From CAIKBL01 sp050247235 (lineage in GTDB: Bacteria > Pseudomonadota > Gammaproteobacteria > Ga0077536): a stretch of DNA of 64,000 nt. The stretch is taken from positions 1 to 64,000 of the forward strand of contig JBFWUN010000016.1 of assembly GCA_050247235.1 (NCBI GenBank), read 5' to 3'. The position numbers and the translations under genes are program-made. Numbering within the stretch: the stretch's first letter is position 1; every line of letters begins with the position of its first letter. The notes below the pieces were generated by a model. The model searched no databases, was not told the DNA's origin, and worked only from the letters and a program-made list of their open reading frames with translations. This document shows positions 1-9,251 of the stretch, one piece after another.

Positions 1-673
1 TCACCTGACCAGTCGTGCGATCGAATATCTTGGTGCTCTGTCCGATGTAGACCCCCATCGAGATCACCGCGCCCTCGCCGACAATCACGCCTTCGACGAT
101 CTCCGAGCGCGCGCCGATGAAACAGTAGTCCTCGATGATGGTGGGCGACGCCTGCAGCGGCTCCAGTACGCCTCCAATCCCGACACCGCCTGACAGGTGC
201 ACGTTCCGCCCGATCTGCGCGCACGACCCGACCGTGGCCCAGGTGTCCACCATGGCACCGCTGTCGACGTAGGCCCCGATGTTCACGTAGCTCGGCATCA
301 GCACGACGCCGCTGCCGATGAACGCGCCGCGCCGCACGGTCGCCGGTGGCACCACGCGCACGCCGCCCGCACGAAACGCCGCCTTGTCGGTTGTCGCATA
401 CTTGAGCGGCACCTTGTCGAAGTAACGCGTATGGCCGCCTTCCATCACAGCGTTGTCGTGCAGTCGAAACGACAGCAGCACCGCCTTCTTCGCCCATTCG
501 TTGACGTGCCAGTGGTCACCCCGCTTCTCCGCGACGCGGAGTTTCCCGGTCTCCAGGTGGTGAAGCGTTTCTTCCACCGCGGCACGCTCGCGCTGCGCGG
601 GGCTTGCCGGCGTCAGGTCCGCGCGCCGTTCGAAGGCTTCGTTGATGATGTCCGCCAGGGCGTCTGTCTGCAT
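1..673 (-). CDS. dapD: 2,3,4,5-tetrahydropyridine-2,6-dicarboxylate N-succinyltransferase (3'-truncated by window edge)
   Basis: DapD transfers succinyl from succinyl-CoA to tetrahydrodipicolinate in the succinylase branch of diaminopimelate/lysine synthesis. Reading the minus strand from the ATG at 673 gives 224 residues, open to the window edge; the family is usually about 270 residues, so roughly 50 are missing. It begins MQTDALADIINEAFERRADL and carries left-handed beta-helix hexapeptide repeats from about residue 105, including GAYVDSGAMVDTWATVGSCA and GVGIGGVLEPLQ, which are characteristic of DapD. A GGAG Shine-Dalgarno sequence lies 6 nt before the start. It follows dapC by 55 nt on the same strand, so the two are probably co-transcribed. 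Identification is secure; only the C-terminus is unseen. Confidence 0.95.
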   Translation of the reverse strand, partial: MQTDALADIINEAFERRADLTPASPAQRERAAVEETLHHLETGKLRVAEKRGDHWHVNEWAKKAVLLSFRLHDNAVMEGGHTRYFDKVPLKYATTDKAAFRAGGVRVVPPATVRRGAFIGSGVVLMPSYVNIGAYVDSGAMVDTWATVGSCAQIGRNVHLSGGVGIGGVLEPLQASPTIIEDYCFIGARSEIVEGVIVGEGAVISMGVYIGQSTKIFDRTTGQV

Positions 674-728
674 GGGAAACTCCGGTACGATGCGTTGCGT
701 TTCGCGCCCGGGAGGCTTTCTCGGGCGC

Positions 729-1931
729 TCACGCCAGTCGGGTGAAGAATTCGCGAATGCGCGTCGCCGCCTCGGTGCAGCTCGCGACATCCGCCACGAG
801 CGCGATGCGCAGCCGACCCTGTCCCGGGTTGGCCCCGGCGACGGTGCGGGCGAGAAACTGGCCGGGCAACGTGACCACGTTGGCATCCGCGATGAGGCGA
901 CGGCAGATGTCGAGATCATCGGGTGGCACGCGCGGCCACAAATAGAAGCCTCCGGCCGGAATCGCCACGTCCAGTACGTCCGCCAGCAAGGCCGTCACTG
1001 CCTCGAATCTCGCCCGGTAGGCGGCCCGTGTCGCGATCACGTGTGATTCATCGCGCCAGGCCGCGACACTCGCGGCCTGCACATGCAGCGGCATCGCCGA
1101 GCCATGGTAGGTCCGGTAACGCAGGAATGCGTCGATGAGACGGGCATCGCCTGCGACGAATCCGGAGCGGAGTCCAGGCGCATTGGAGCGCTTGGACAGG
1201 CTGTGCATCACCAGGCAGCGCCGGAAGTCGGTGCGCCCGCTGTGCCACGCGGCTTCCAGCAGGCCCGGCGGCGGTGCCGCCTCGTCTGCGTACAGTTCGG
1301 AGTAGCACTCGTCCGCGACCACCACGAAATCATGCCTGTCCGCGAGCTCGAGCAGTCCCGCAAGTTCGGCGCGTGACAGCACCGCGCCGGACGGGTTGGC
1401 CGGCGAGCAGATGTACATCAGTGCGCAGGAGTCGAGCACGGCCGGGGAAATCGCGCCGAAGTCGGGCAGGAACCCGTGCTCCGCCGGGCACGGCATGTAG
1501 TACGGATCGGCGCCCGCCAGGTGCGCCGCGCCCTCGTAAATCTGATAGAACGGATTTGGCATCAGCACGCGGTTGCGCGCCGGTTGTCGCGAAACGAGTG
1601 CCTGCGCGACCGCAAACAGGGCTTCACGGGTGCCGTTCACCGGCAGCACCATGCGCTCGGCGTCGACCGCGTCGGCGCGCAACCGGAAGCGACGTTCGAG
1701 CCAGCGCGCGACTGCGTGGCGGAACTCGTCGCCGCCTTTCGTCGCCGGGTACTTGGCAGTCCCCGCGAGCGCGCCTGTCAGTGCCTCGTGGATGAAGCCC
1801 GGTGTCGGGTCCTGGGGTTCGCCGATTGACAGGTTGATCGGTGACAAGCCCGCGGGCGGCGTCACGCCCGCACGCAAGGCCGCGAGCCTCTCGAAGGGGT
1901 AAGGTTCGAGCTTGAGGAAACCGGGATTCAT
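729..1931 (-). CDS. dapC: succinyldiaminopimelate transaminase
   Basis: A 400-residue fold-type I PLP aminotransferase, here assigned to N-succinyl-L,L-diaminopimelate:2-oxoglutarate transamination in lysine synthesis. The PLP lysine is K247 in SLSKRSNAPGLRSGF, and the substrate-loop motif CSPANPSGAVL is present. The start is the ATG at 1931 (MNPGFLKLEPYPFERL). The frame is open further upstream, but that extension is arginine-rich and runs into the leuB region, so I reject it. Linkage to dapD just downstream supports DapC over a generic aspartate-type aminotransferase. A candidate promoter lies at 1959-1987. No clear Shine-Dalgarno sequence precedes the start. Confidence 0.9.
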   Translation of the reverse strand: MNPGFLKLEPYPFERLAALRAGVTPPAGLSPINLSIGEPQDPTPGFIHEALTGALAGTAKYPATKGGDEFRHAVARWLERRFRLRADAVDAERMVLPVNGTREALFAVAQALVSRQPARNRVLMPNPFYQIYEGAAHLAGADPYYMPCPAEHGFLPDFGAISPAVLDSCALMYICSPANPSGAVLSRAELAGLLELADRHDFVVVADECYSELYADEAAPPPGLLEAAWHSGRTDFRRCLVMHSLSKRSNAPGLRSGFVAGDARLIDAFLRYRTYHGSAMPLHVQAASVAAWRDESHVIATRAAYRARFEAVTALLADVLDVAIPAGGFYLWPRVPPDDLDICRRLIADANVVTLPGQFLARTVAGANPGQGRLRIALVADVASCTEAATRIREFFTRLA

Positions 1932-1958
1932 GTGACGGCAGGTGTTGGCGGCGCGGCC

Positions 1959-1987
1959 AGTATAGGGAATCCCTTCCGCGATGCCAT
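1959..1987 (-). promoter_or_regulatory. candidate sigma70 promoter for dapC-dapD
   Basis: On the minus strand an ATGGCA -35-like hexamer (1982-1987) and a TATACT -10-like hexamer (1959-1964) are separated by exactly 17 nt. They match consensus at 4/6 and 5/6. Transcription would begin near 1952, about 20 nt before the dapC ATG. It lies in the 119-nt divergent dapC/leuB region. Inferred from sequence only. Confidence 0.45.
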
Positions 1988-2050
1988 CGGTATCGTCCCC
2001 AGATCGATTACGGTATTCTTTGCGCCCTTTTTTGGCCGCGAAACCCCGCC

Positions 2051-3127
2051 ATGACACACAAGATCCTGCTGCTCGCCGGTGACGGCATCGGCCCCGAAAT
2101 CGTGGGTGCGGCGCGCGACGTTCTCGACGGCCTGCAGCACCGCTTCGGCCTGAACGCCGAGTTCGAAACCGCGCCGATGGGTGGTGCGGGGATCGATGCG
2201 GCCGGGGATCCGCTGCCCGAGGCAACGCTCACGCTGGCACACGCCGCGGATGCGATCCTGCTTGGCGCAGTGGGCGGGCCGAAATGGGACCGCATCGAGC
2301 GGGACCTTCGTCCGGAGCGCGGATTGCTCCGATTGCGATCGGGGCTCGACCTGTTCTGCAACCTGCGGCCGGCGATCCTCTACCCCGCGCTGGCCGGCGC
2401 GTCGACCTTGAAGCCGGAAGTCGTCGATGGGCTGGACCTGATGATCGTGCGTGAACTGACCGGCGACATCTATTTCGGGAAGCCGCGCGGGATCGCCGTC
2501 AACGACGCCGGGGAGCGGTATGGTTACAACACGCTGGTCTACACGGAAGCCGAGATTCGCCGCATCGCGCGCTCCGCGTTCGGAATCGCCAGGCTGCGCG
2601 GGCGCAAGGTGTGTTCGGTGGACAAGGCGAATGTGCTTGAGGCAACCGAGTTCTGGCGGGAGATCGTGACCGACGTCGCGCGCGACTTCCCGGATGTCGA
2701 GTTGTCGCACATGTACGTCGACAACGCGGCGATGCAGCTGGTGCGCGCGCCCAGGCAGTTCGACGTAATGGTCACGACCAACATGTTCGGCGACATCCTG
2801 TCCGACCTCGCGTCGATGCTGACGGGCTCGATCGGGATGCTGCCATCGGCGTCGCTGAACGCCGCGAACAAGGGGATGTACGAACCCATCCACGGGTCGG
2901 CGCCAGATATCGCGGGGCGGGACGTCGCGAACCCGCTCGCGACCATCCTGTCGGTGGCGATGATGATGCGCTACTCCCTGAACGAATCCGCGCAGGCCGA
3001 GCGGATCGAACAGGCGGTGGAGGCGGTACTGGCCGCGGGATTCCGCACGGCCGATATCCAGGCGCCCGGCACGCGGGTCATCGGGACCCGCGAGATGGGC
3101 CGGCAGGTCTCCGCCGCGCTGGCCTGA
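2051..3127 (+). CDS. leuB: 3-isopropylmalate dehydrogenase
   Basis: LeuB oxidatively decarboxylates 3-isopropylmalate to 2-oxoisocaproate (NAD+, Mg2+ or Mn2+) in leucine synthesis. The protein has 358 residues, the normal length. The N-terminus MTHKILLLAGDGIGPEIV and the family signature NMFGDILSDLASMLTGSIG with Asp metal ligands are intact, as is GSAPDIAGRDVANPLATI near the C-terminus. Related gammaproteobacteria often have leuC and leuD just upstream; here the neighbour is divergent dapC, so leuCD must lie elsewhere. asd follows after 29 nt on the same strand. A TATTCT hexamer at 2014-2019 could be a -10 element, but no good -35 accompanies it. Confidence 0.96.
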   Translation: MTHKILLLAGDGIGPEIVGAARDVLDGLQHRFGLNAEFETAPMGGAGIDAAGDPLPEATLTLAHAADAILLGAVGGPKWDRIERDLRPERGLLRLRSGLDLFCNLRPAILYPALAGASTLKPEVVDGLDLMIVRELTGDIYFGKPRGIAVNDAGERYGYNTLVYTEAEIRRIARSAFGIARLRGRKVCSVDKANVLEATEFWREIVTDVARDFPDVELSHMYVDNAAMQLVRAPRQFDVMVTTNMFGDILSDLASMLTGSIGMLPSASLNAANKGMYEPIHGSAPDIAGRDVANPLATILSVAMMMRYSLNESAQAERIEQAVEAVLAAGFRTADIQAPGTRVIGTREMGRQVSAALA

Positions 3128-3156
3128 TCGAACACGCATCGTTACGGGGTAATTGC

Positions 3157-4179
3157 ATGGCCAAGAAGTTCAATGTCGCGGTTGTCGGCGCCACCGGGGC
3201 GGTGGGTGAAGCGATGCTCGCAATTCTCGAGGAGCGACGTTTCCCGGTCGACGAGGTATTTGCCGTCGCCAGCGCACGTTCGGCAGGCACCCGCATTCCG
3301 TTCGCGGGTTCCCACCTGGCGGTACAGGAACTCGATACGTTCGATTTCAGCGGGATACAGATCGGACTGTTCTCGCCCGGCGCGTCCGTTTCCAAGATCC
3401 ACGCGCCACGCGCCGCGGCAGCGGGTTGCGTGGTGATCGACAACACCTCGCAGTTCCGTTACGACGACGACATTCCGCTCGTCGTGCCGGAAGTCAATCC
3501 GGAGGCGATCGCGCAGTATCGGAATCGCGGCATCATCGCCAACCCGAACTGTTCGACCATCCAGATGCTGGTCGCACTGAAGCCGATCCACGACGCCGTC
3601 GGCATCGAGCGAATCAATGTCTGCACGTACCAGGCGGTGTCAGGCACCGGCAAGGAGGCGATCGAGGAGCTGGCAACCCAGACAGCGGCGCTGCTGAACG
3701 CGAAGCCCGTCGAGGCAAGCGTGTATCCGAAGCAGATCGCATTCAATTGCCTGCCGCAGATCGATGTCTTCCAGGGCAACGGCTACACCAAGGAAGAGAT
3801 GAAGATGGTGTGGGAGACCCGGAAGATCATGGGCGATGACACCATCCGCGTGAACCCGACCACCGTCCGCGTGCCGGTGTTCTATGGGCATTCGGAGGCG
3901 GTCCACCTCGAGACCCGCGAGAAGATCACCGCCGAACAGGCGCGCGAGCTGCTGGCGAAGGCGCCCGGGATCAAGGTGCTCGACGAGCGCCGGGACGGGG
4001 GTTACCCGACCGCGGTGACGGAGGCGGCCCACGCAGACCCGGTCTTTGTCGGGCGTATTCGCGAAGATATCTCCCACCCGCGGGGACTGAATCTGTGGGT
4101 GGTCGCGGACAACGTGCGGAAGGGGGCGGCGCTGAACAGCGTTCAGATCGCCGAAGTGTTGGTAAAAACCTATTTATAA
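3157..4179 (+). CDS. asd: aspartate-semialdehyde dehydrogenase
   Basis: Asd makes aspartate semialdehyde from aspartyl phosphate (NADPH), the branch-point precursor of lysine/DAP, methionine and threonine. The protein has 340 residues with the Rossmann start VVGATGAVGEAML, the active-site cysteine C132 in NPNCSTIQML and the TYQAVSGTGKEAIEE segment. The leuB-asd-fimV-truA order matches Pseudomonas-type genomes, where a paralogue (usg) can also sit here. The intact Cys and full length argue for a working Asd. Its 3' end appears to contain the fimV promoter (4159-4187). Confidence 0.95.
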   Translation: MAKKFNVAVVGATGAVGEAMLAILEERRFPVDEVFAVASARSAGTRIPFAGSHLAVQELDTFDFSGIQIGLFSPGASVSKIHAPRAAAAGCVVIDNTSQFRYDDDIPLVVPEVNPEAIAQYRNRGIIANPNCSTIQMLVALKPIHDAVGIERINVCTYQAVSGTGKEAIEELATQTAALLNAKPVEASVYPKQIAFNCLPQIDVFQGNGYTKEEMKMVWETRKIMGDDTIRVNPTTVRVPVFYGHSEAVHLETREKITAEQARELLAKAPGIKVLDERRDGGYPTAVTEAAHADPVFVGRIREDISHPRGLNLWVVADNVRKGAALNSVQIAEVLVKTYL

Positions 4180-4187
4180 ATTATAGT
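4159..4187 (+). promoter_or_regulatory. candidate sigma70 promoter for fimV
   Basis: TTGGTA (4159-4164) and TATAGT (4182-4187) are separated by 17 nt, with 4/6 and 5/6 consensus matches. They lie in an unusually AT-rich patch (4160-4200) for this GC-rich region. The -35 is inside the last codons of asd. The predicted transcript would have a leader of about 125 nt before the fimV ATG at 4320. Confidence 0.5.
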
Positions 4188-4319
4188 TAACTGTGAATTG
4201 TAAAGTGCGTTCGTAGGTTGCGGGGTGTCATTGGATTCGGTGCCGGACCGATCAGGAGCGATACGTCTGCAATCCTGTGGGCTTTTCCATACCGCCACGC
4301 TCGATTAAGGAAGCGCAGC

Positions 4320-7300
4320 ATGCTACGGAAGAGAGCCGTTGCCGTTGCCCTAACGGCCCTGCTGAGTCCGACTTCGTTCGGCCTCGGACTCGGAACCCTG
4401 AAGACAAACTCGGCGCTCAATGAGCCGTTCGAAGCGCGGATCGAGGTGGTCGGCGCGGCCGTCCAGGATTTCGACACGCTGAATGCGAAACTCGCGGACG
4501 CGCGGCAGTTCGAGCGTGCGGGCGTCTCGCGGGACGCCGTGCTGCTGAACCTCCGCTTCGAAGTGGTGTCGTCAGAAGCCGGGGCAGATTTCATCCGGAT
4601 CACGACGAAGGACCCGGTGCGGGAGCCGTTCCTGAACTTCCTGGTCGAAATCGACTGGGCAAACGGTCGCATGGTGCGCGAATACACCGTGCTGCTGGAT
4701 CCTCCGCTGTACGACCGCCATCGGCGGCCGCCGGCCCTGTCCGCGCCGACGCCACGACCCGCCGCGCCCCCGCAACCCGTTGCGGCACCCGCCGTGACCG
4801 AGGCTCCCGCCGCCGCGCCGACGCCGACCACCGCAACCGCCGGGGGAACGATGATCGGGGAGGTGACCGGCCAGGACACTGCGTGGGGCCTTGCGCTGCG
4901 GCATCGCCCCGATGCGTCCGTGTCCGTGCACCGGATGATGCTCGCGTTGCTGCAGGCGAATCCCGCCGCGTTCGCCAATGACAACGTGAACCAGCTGCGC
5001 CGTGGTGCCGTGCTGCGGATGCCGACACAGGCGGAAATCGACGGGATCTCGCAGGCGGAGGCGATTGCGGAGATCCGCCGCCAGCATGACGTCTGGCAGG
5101 CGTATCGCCAGGGCGCGGCCGGCGCGCCGGCCGAAGCGCCCGTGGAAGCGGACGCGACGCCGGAAGCCGCGGACTCCCTTGACGATCTTCTCGCGGAAGA
5201 ACCCGCGGCACCGGCCGGCGAGGCGCGTCTCGAACTCGCAGCGCCCGACAAGGGCACAGCCACTCCGGAGCCTGGCGGGGAAGCGGGCGGCAGCGCCGAC
5301 GAGACCCTCGCCGAAGCGGAGGTCCTGGACACGAAGGCGCGCGAGAACCAGGAACTCGCGGCCAAGCTCGAGGAGGCCGACCAGATCATCGACCTGCTTC
5401 AGCGACAGGTCCAGGTCAAGGATGAAGAACTCGCGGCGCTGCAGAAGCGACTCGGTGAGGCGGGTGTCGAGATGCCCGCGACAACGCCTGCCCCCGCAGA
5501 ACCGGCAGATTCGATGCCGCTCGCGGAAGCCCCCGACACGGAAGCTCCTCCGACCGAGCCCCCGACGGAAGCGCCGGAGTCCGAGCCCGCGCAAACGGAA
5601 ACTCCCATTGCCGCGGCCCCCCCACCAGAACCCCCGGCACCGGCGGCGACGCCGACCCCACCCGAACCTGTCCCGGCCACGCCGGCCGGCTTCCTGGATC
5701 GGTTCGTGCCCGAACATCTCCGCACCGCGGTCCCGGGTGGCTCGCTGACCCTCGCCGGGATCGCGGCGACCTTGCTGCTGCTGATCGGGGTCGGCGTGTC
5801 CAAAGCACTGGCAGGGCGCCCGGGCAAGGCCATCGTGCCGACTCCGCAGAAGCCCGCGGCAATGCCGGCGGCCGCTGCACCGGCCGTCGCGGCCACGGCA
5901 GCTACGGCAGCAGGTTCGGCGGCGGCCGAAGACCTGCTGGAGACCCGCGACGATCTGCGCCCGTTCGAAGGGCGCGGCGATCCGGAGCAGTTCCAGCGCA
6001 CGATGGAGGCCACGGCAGAACAGCTCGCCGCGGCACCGGAAGAGGATCCGCTCGAAGAGGTCAACGTGTACCTCGCGTACGAGCGGTTCGACCAGGCGGA
6101 AGAACTGGTCCGGAACGTCATCGCCAAGTATCCGTTCGAACACAAGTACAAGCTGCGCCTGCTCGAGATCTACTACTCGGCGAACAACAAGCCCGCCTAC
6201 GAGAACTCCGCGCGTGAACTTCTCGATGCGGTGGGTGACGCGAGTCCGCTGTGGGCGAGCGCGCTCGCGATGTGGAACGAAATGTCGCCGGAGCGGTCGC
6301 TGTTCGCGCCACCTTCCGCGGCCGAACCGGCCGTGGGAGAAAGCACCGATTCCGCCAGCGCTTTCGTCGACATCACGTCCGACATTCCGGGCGACGAGGC
6401 GACCGTCGTGCAGCCGGCCGAGGGCGATGACCTCCTCGCGTCCACGCAGGTGGGGCTGACGAACGATTTCACCGGGACGTCGACGCTCGATTTCGACCTC
6501 GGGGCCGGCGAGACCGCCGAACCCATGATCGATCTCACCGCGCCGGCCGAACTCCCCGATGCGGATGACGTCCTGGACCTGACCGAGACCGCAGGCGAGA
6601 TGACCAAGGACACCGACGTGTTCGACGTGTCGGGCGAGAACCTGCTTGGACTCGCGGACACTGTCGAGAACGCCGCTGCCGAGGTCGCCCAGGCACCGCG
6701 GGACTTCGACGAGTTCGCCGCCACGGCGTTCGACGACACTGCGCCCGGTCCGCTCGAGCCGGATTCGGCCGAAGCCGCCACGGTCGGGGGCTTTGTCGAA
6801 GAACAGGAAACCGACTTCGACATCAGCGATACGGTCGCGCCCGCGGGCGCCCGGCTCACCGAGACCACGCCGCCCGCCGCGTCCGGGGATCTCGAGCTCG
6901 ATTTCGATATCGAGGGCCTCGCGGCGGCCGCCGAGCCGGTGGAATCCACCGCCGCCGAAGCGGCGCCAGCCCTGGAGGATCTCGACCTCACGCTCGATTC
7001 GGACCTGGAAATCGGTGTGCCGGATTCCGCCGAGGCCGATGCCGACCTCGATCTCTCCCTGCAGGATACGAGCGAGCTCGATTTCGATCTGGGGGCGCCG
7101 GCGAGTACCGAGCCGCCAGGAGAGTCCGAGGTGGAGTTCGACCTGGCCCTGCAGGACACCACGGACTTCGAGAGCCTTTCGATCGACGACACGCTCGAGC
7201 TGCCGAAGTCGAGCACCGCGCGTGCAGCCGGCATGCAGCCGGTCGACACGGAGAGCGAGTCGCTCGAGGATCTGACCCGGTCCATGGAAGCCTCGATCTC

Positions 7301-7676
7301 GGGGCTCGATCTGGACGACGACAAGGACAGCATCCTCGATCTCTCGCTGGAACCGGGCGACGCCGAAGCGTTGGATCTCGATTTCGGCCTCGACGACCTG
7401 GGCGAGCTCAACGGTCTCGATACCCTCGCACTGGACCCTGACGAACTGCGCCGGCAGGCGGACGGTGTCACCGATCGTACGGTCGCGCTGCCGCGTGATG
7501 GTGAAGCTGAAATCGATGCAGGGCTCGACGAAACCGACACAAAGTTGAATCTTGCCAAGGCGTACATCGAGCTTGGAGACGGCGAAGGCGCGCGCGCAAT
7601 CCTGAACGAAGTCGTGACCGAAGGGACTGCCTCCCAGCAGGAAGAGGCGCGCCGACTCCTGTCGCAGCTCGTCTGA
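4320..7676 (+). CDS. fimV: FimV/HubP-family polar hub and pilus-assembly protein
   Basis: FimV-family proteins are inner-membrane, peptidoglycan-binding polar scaffolds needed for type IV pilus assembly and twitching. From the ATG at 4320 (AAGGAAG Shine-Dalgarno sequence 8 nt upstream) the protein has 1118 residues. It has a signal peptide (about 1-22), a conserved periplasmic N-domain (25-135), a LysM-like motif (about 178-245, DTAWGLALRHRP ... LLQANPAAF), a coiled coil (about 330-380), a Pro/Ala/Glu-rich linker and one transmembrane helix (about 470-495, LAGIAATLLLLIGVGVSKAL). A very acidic cytoplasmic region follows, ending in the conserved FimV TPR-like domain (about 1070-1118, LNLAKAYIELGDGEGARAIL). 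The acidic region has many imperfect LDFDLG/LDLSLQ repeats. An in-frame ATG at 4218 would add 34 residues before the signal peptide and is unlikely. Confidence 0.92.
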   Translation: MLRKRAVAVALTALLSPTSFGLGLGTLKTNSALNEPFEARIEVVGAAVQDFDTLNAKLADARQFERAGVSRDAVLLNLRFEVVSSEAGADFIRITTKDPVREPFLNFLVEIDWANGRMVREYTVLLDPPLYDRHRRPPALSAPTPRPAAPPQPVAAPAVTEAPAAAPTPTTATAGGTMIGEVTGQDTAWGLALRHRPDASVSVHRMMLALLQANPAAFANDNVNQLRRGAVLRMPTQAEIDGISQAEAIAEIRRQHDVWQAYRQGAAGAPAEAPVEADATPEAADSLDDLLAEEPAAPAGEARLELAAPDKGTATPEPGGEAGGSADETLAEAEVLDTKARENQELAAKLEEADQIIDLLQRQVQVKDEELAALQKRLGEAGVEMPATTPAPAEPADSMPLAEAPDTEAPPTEPPTEAPESEPAQTETPIAAAPPPEPPAPAATPTPPEPVPATPAGFLDRFVPEHLRTAVPGGSLTLAGIAATLLLLIGVGVSKALAGRPGKAIVPTPQKPAAMPAAAAPAVAATAATAAGSAAAEDLLETRDDLRPFEGRGDPEQFQRTMEATAEQLAAAPEEDPLEEVNVYLAYERFDQAEELVRNVIAKYPFEHKYKLRLLEIYYSANNKPAYENSARELLDAVGDASPLWASALAMWNEMSPERSLFAPPSAAEPAVGESTDSASAFVDITSDIPGDEATVVQPAEGDDLLASTQVGLTNDFTGTSTLDFDLGAGETAEPMIDLTAPAELPDADDVLDLTETAGEMTKDTDVFDVSGENLLGLADTVENAAAEVAQAPRDFDEFAATAFDDTAPGPLEPDSAEAATVGGFVEEQETDFDISDTVAPAGARLTETTPPAASGDLELDFDIEGLAAAAEPVESTAAEAAPALEDLDLTLDSDLEIGVPDSAEADADLDLSLQDTSELDFDLGAPASTEPPGESEVEFDLALQDTTDFESLSIDDTLELPKSSTARAAGMQPVDTESESLEDLTRSMEASISGLDLDDDKDSILDLSLEPGDAEALDLDFGLDDLGELNGLDTLALDPDELRRQADGVTDRTVALPRDGEAEIDAGLDETDTKLNLAKAYIELGDGEGARAILNEVVTEGTASQQEEARRLLSQLV

Positions 7677-7740
7677 TCGTGCGCTGGGCGGCGTGGGCTG
7701 CGTCAGCGCGCGACGCAGCCGCAGGCCGCGCACTGACGCG

Positions 7741-8523
7741 ATGAGGATCGCGCTCGGAATCGAATACGACGGCACCCGGTTCAGCGGCTGGCAGACCCAG
7801 TCGCACGCCCGCGCCATCCAGCCTGCTGTCGAACATGCGCTGACCAAGGTCGCCGACAGTCCCGTGAAAGTAGTGTGTGCCGGCCGCACCGATGCCGGCG
7901 TGCATGCTTGCTGCCAGGTGGTCCATTTCGACACCCTTGCCGTGCGTACGATGCGCGCCTGGACGCTCGGCGCGAACGCGCATCTCCCCGGGGACGTGAG
8001 TGTCCGGTGGGCACAACCGATTGCTGATCATTTCAACGCACGTTTCTCCGCGATCGCGCGCGCCTACCGGTACGTGATCACGAATCGCCCCACCCGCGCC
8101 GCGTTGTGGGCGCACAAGGTCACGTGGGAATGCCGCCCGCTGGATGTCGCACACATGGACGAGGCGGCGCGCGTGCTGCTGGGCGAACATGACTTCACGA
8201 GCTTCCGTGCCGCGGGTTGCCAGGCACGCCACCCGGTTCGGACTCTGCGGGCAATTTCGGTCATCCGGGACGGCGAACTCGTCGTTATCGACGTGGAGGC
8301 GAACGCGTTTCTGCACCACATGGTGCGCAACATCGCTGGAACCCTGCTCGAAATCGGACGTGGCGAGCGACCGGTCGCCTGGATGTCGCACCTGCTCGCC
8401 GCCCGTGACCGCACGCGGGGCGGGATGACTGCGCCACCCGGTGGCCTGTACTTCATGGGTGTCAGGTATCCCGAGGAATTCGGACTGCCCGGCGTCGAAT
8501 GGGCGCCTCCGCCCGGAGTCTGA
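7741..8523 (+). CDS. truA: tRNA pseudouridine(38-40) synthase
   Basis: TruA isomerises uridines 38-40 in the anticodon arm of many tRNAs. The protein has 260 residues from the ATG at 7741. The catalytic aspartate is D51 in AGRTDAGVHA, and the C-terminal FLHHMVRNIAGTLLEIG motif is present. The frame is open upstream to 7693, but MRIALGIEYDGTRFSGWQ is the conserved N-terminus. It sits between fimV and trpF as in Pseudomonas. Confidence 0.96.
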   Translation: MRIALGIEYDGTRFSGWQTQSHARAIQPAVEHALTKVADSPVKVVCAGRTDAGVHACCQVVHFDTLAVRTMRAWTLGANAHLPGDVSVRWAQPIADHFNARFSAIARAYRYVITNRPTRAALWAHKVTWECRPLDVAHMDEAARVLLGEHDFTSFRAAGCQARHPVRTLRAISVIRDGELVVIDVEANAFLHHMVRNIAGTLLEIGRGERPVAWMSHLLAARDRTRGGMTAPPGGLYFMGVRYPEEFGLPGVEWAPPPGV

Positions 8524-8618
8524 GTTCGAACTTCACCTGTACCGGGAACGGCCATCGGTGGGATAATTCGGACCCGTTCGGCACACGACGCCCGCAATCC
8601 CCTTCCGGTTCCGACGCC

Positions 8619-9251
8619 ATGGCCCGCACCCGCGTGAAGATTTGCGGCATCACCCGGCTCGCCGACGCGCAGGCCGCGGTGGCGCTTGGTGCGGATGCAC
8701 TCGGTTTCGTGTTCTTCGAGGAGAGTCCGCGCTGGATACCGCCCGCGCGGGCGCGCGAGATCATTGCTCGACTTCCGCCATTCGTGACGTCTGTCGGACT
8801 GTTCGTGAACGCGGCGCTGCCGCGGGTATGTGCGGTGGTCGAGGAGACCGGGATCGCATGCGTGCAGTTCCACGGACAGGAGTCCCCCGAGACCTGCGCG
8901 GCCTGTCCACGGCCGTACATCAAGGCGATCCCCGCCCGACCCGGCACTGATTTCGACGCCGAGTTCGCGCGCTACGCGGGCGCACAGGCGCTGCTCGTCG
9001 ACACCTGGCATCCCCATCTGGCGGGGGGGACGGGCGAGGTGTTCGAATGGTCGATGCTCGGACCCGCCCGTCGCTTCCCGCTGGTGCTCGCCGGCGGCCT
9101 GACGGCGGGGAACGTGGCGGCGGCGATCATGCAGGTACGTCCGTATGCGGTGGATGTGAGCGGCGGAGTAGAATCCGCCAAGGGAATCAAGGATGCCGAG
9201 CGCATTCGCGAGTTCATTACCGAGGTAGCGAAAGTTGAACGCAAGACCTGA
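8619..9251 (+). CDS. trpF: phosphoribosylanthranilate isomerase
   Basis: TrpF converts N-(5-phosphoribosyl)anthranilate to the carboxyphenylamino-deoxyribulose phosphate, step three of tryptophan synthesis. The protein has 210 residues from the ATG at 8619, with the catalytic cysteine in VKICGITRLADAQ (C9), DALGFVFFEESPRW, and the phosphate-binding end VDVSGGVESAKGIKD. It is free-standing and not fused to trpC. Its last 17 nt overlap the start of trpB, so trpF and trpB are probably translationally coupled. An upstream in-frame ATG at 8499 lies inside truA and would add 40 unconserved residues. Confidence 0.95.
   Translation: MARTRVKICGITRLADAQAAVALGADALGFVFFEESPRWIPPARAREIIARLPPFVTSVGLFVNAALPRVCAVVEETGIACVQFHGQESPETCAACPRPYIKAIPARPGTDFDAEFARYAGAQALLVDTWHPHLAGGTGEVFEWSMLGPARRFPLVLAGGLTAGNVAAAIMQVRPYAVDVSGGVESAKGIKDAERIREFITEVAKVERKT

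Noticed and set aside
4572..7934. 1120-aa minus-strand open frame
   Set aside because: Antisense shadow of fimV and truA; Arg/Gly-rich composition, no motif, caused by high GC and codon bias.
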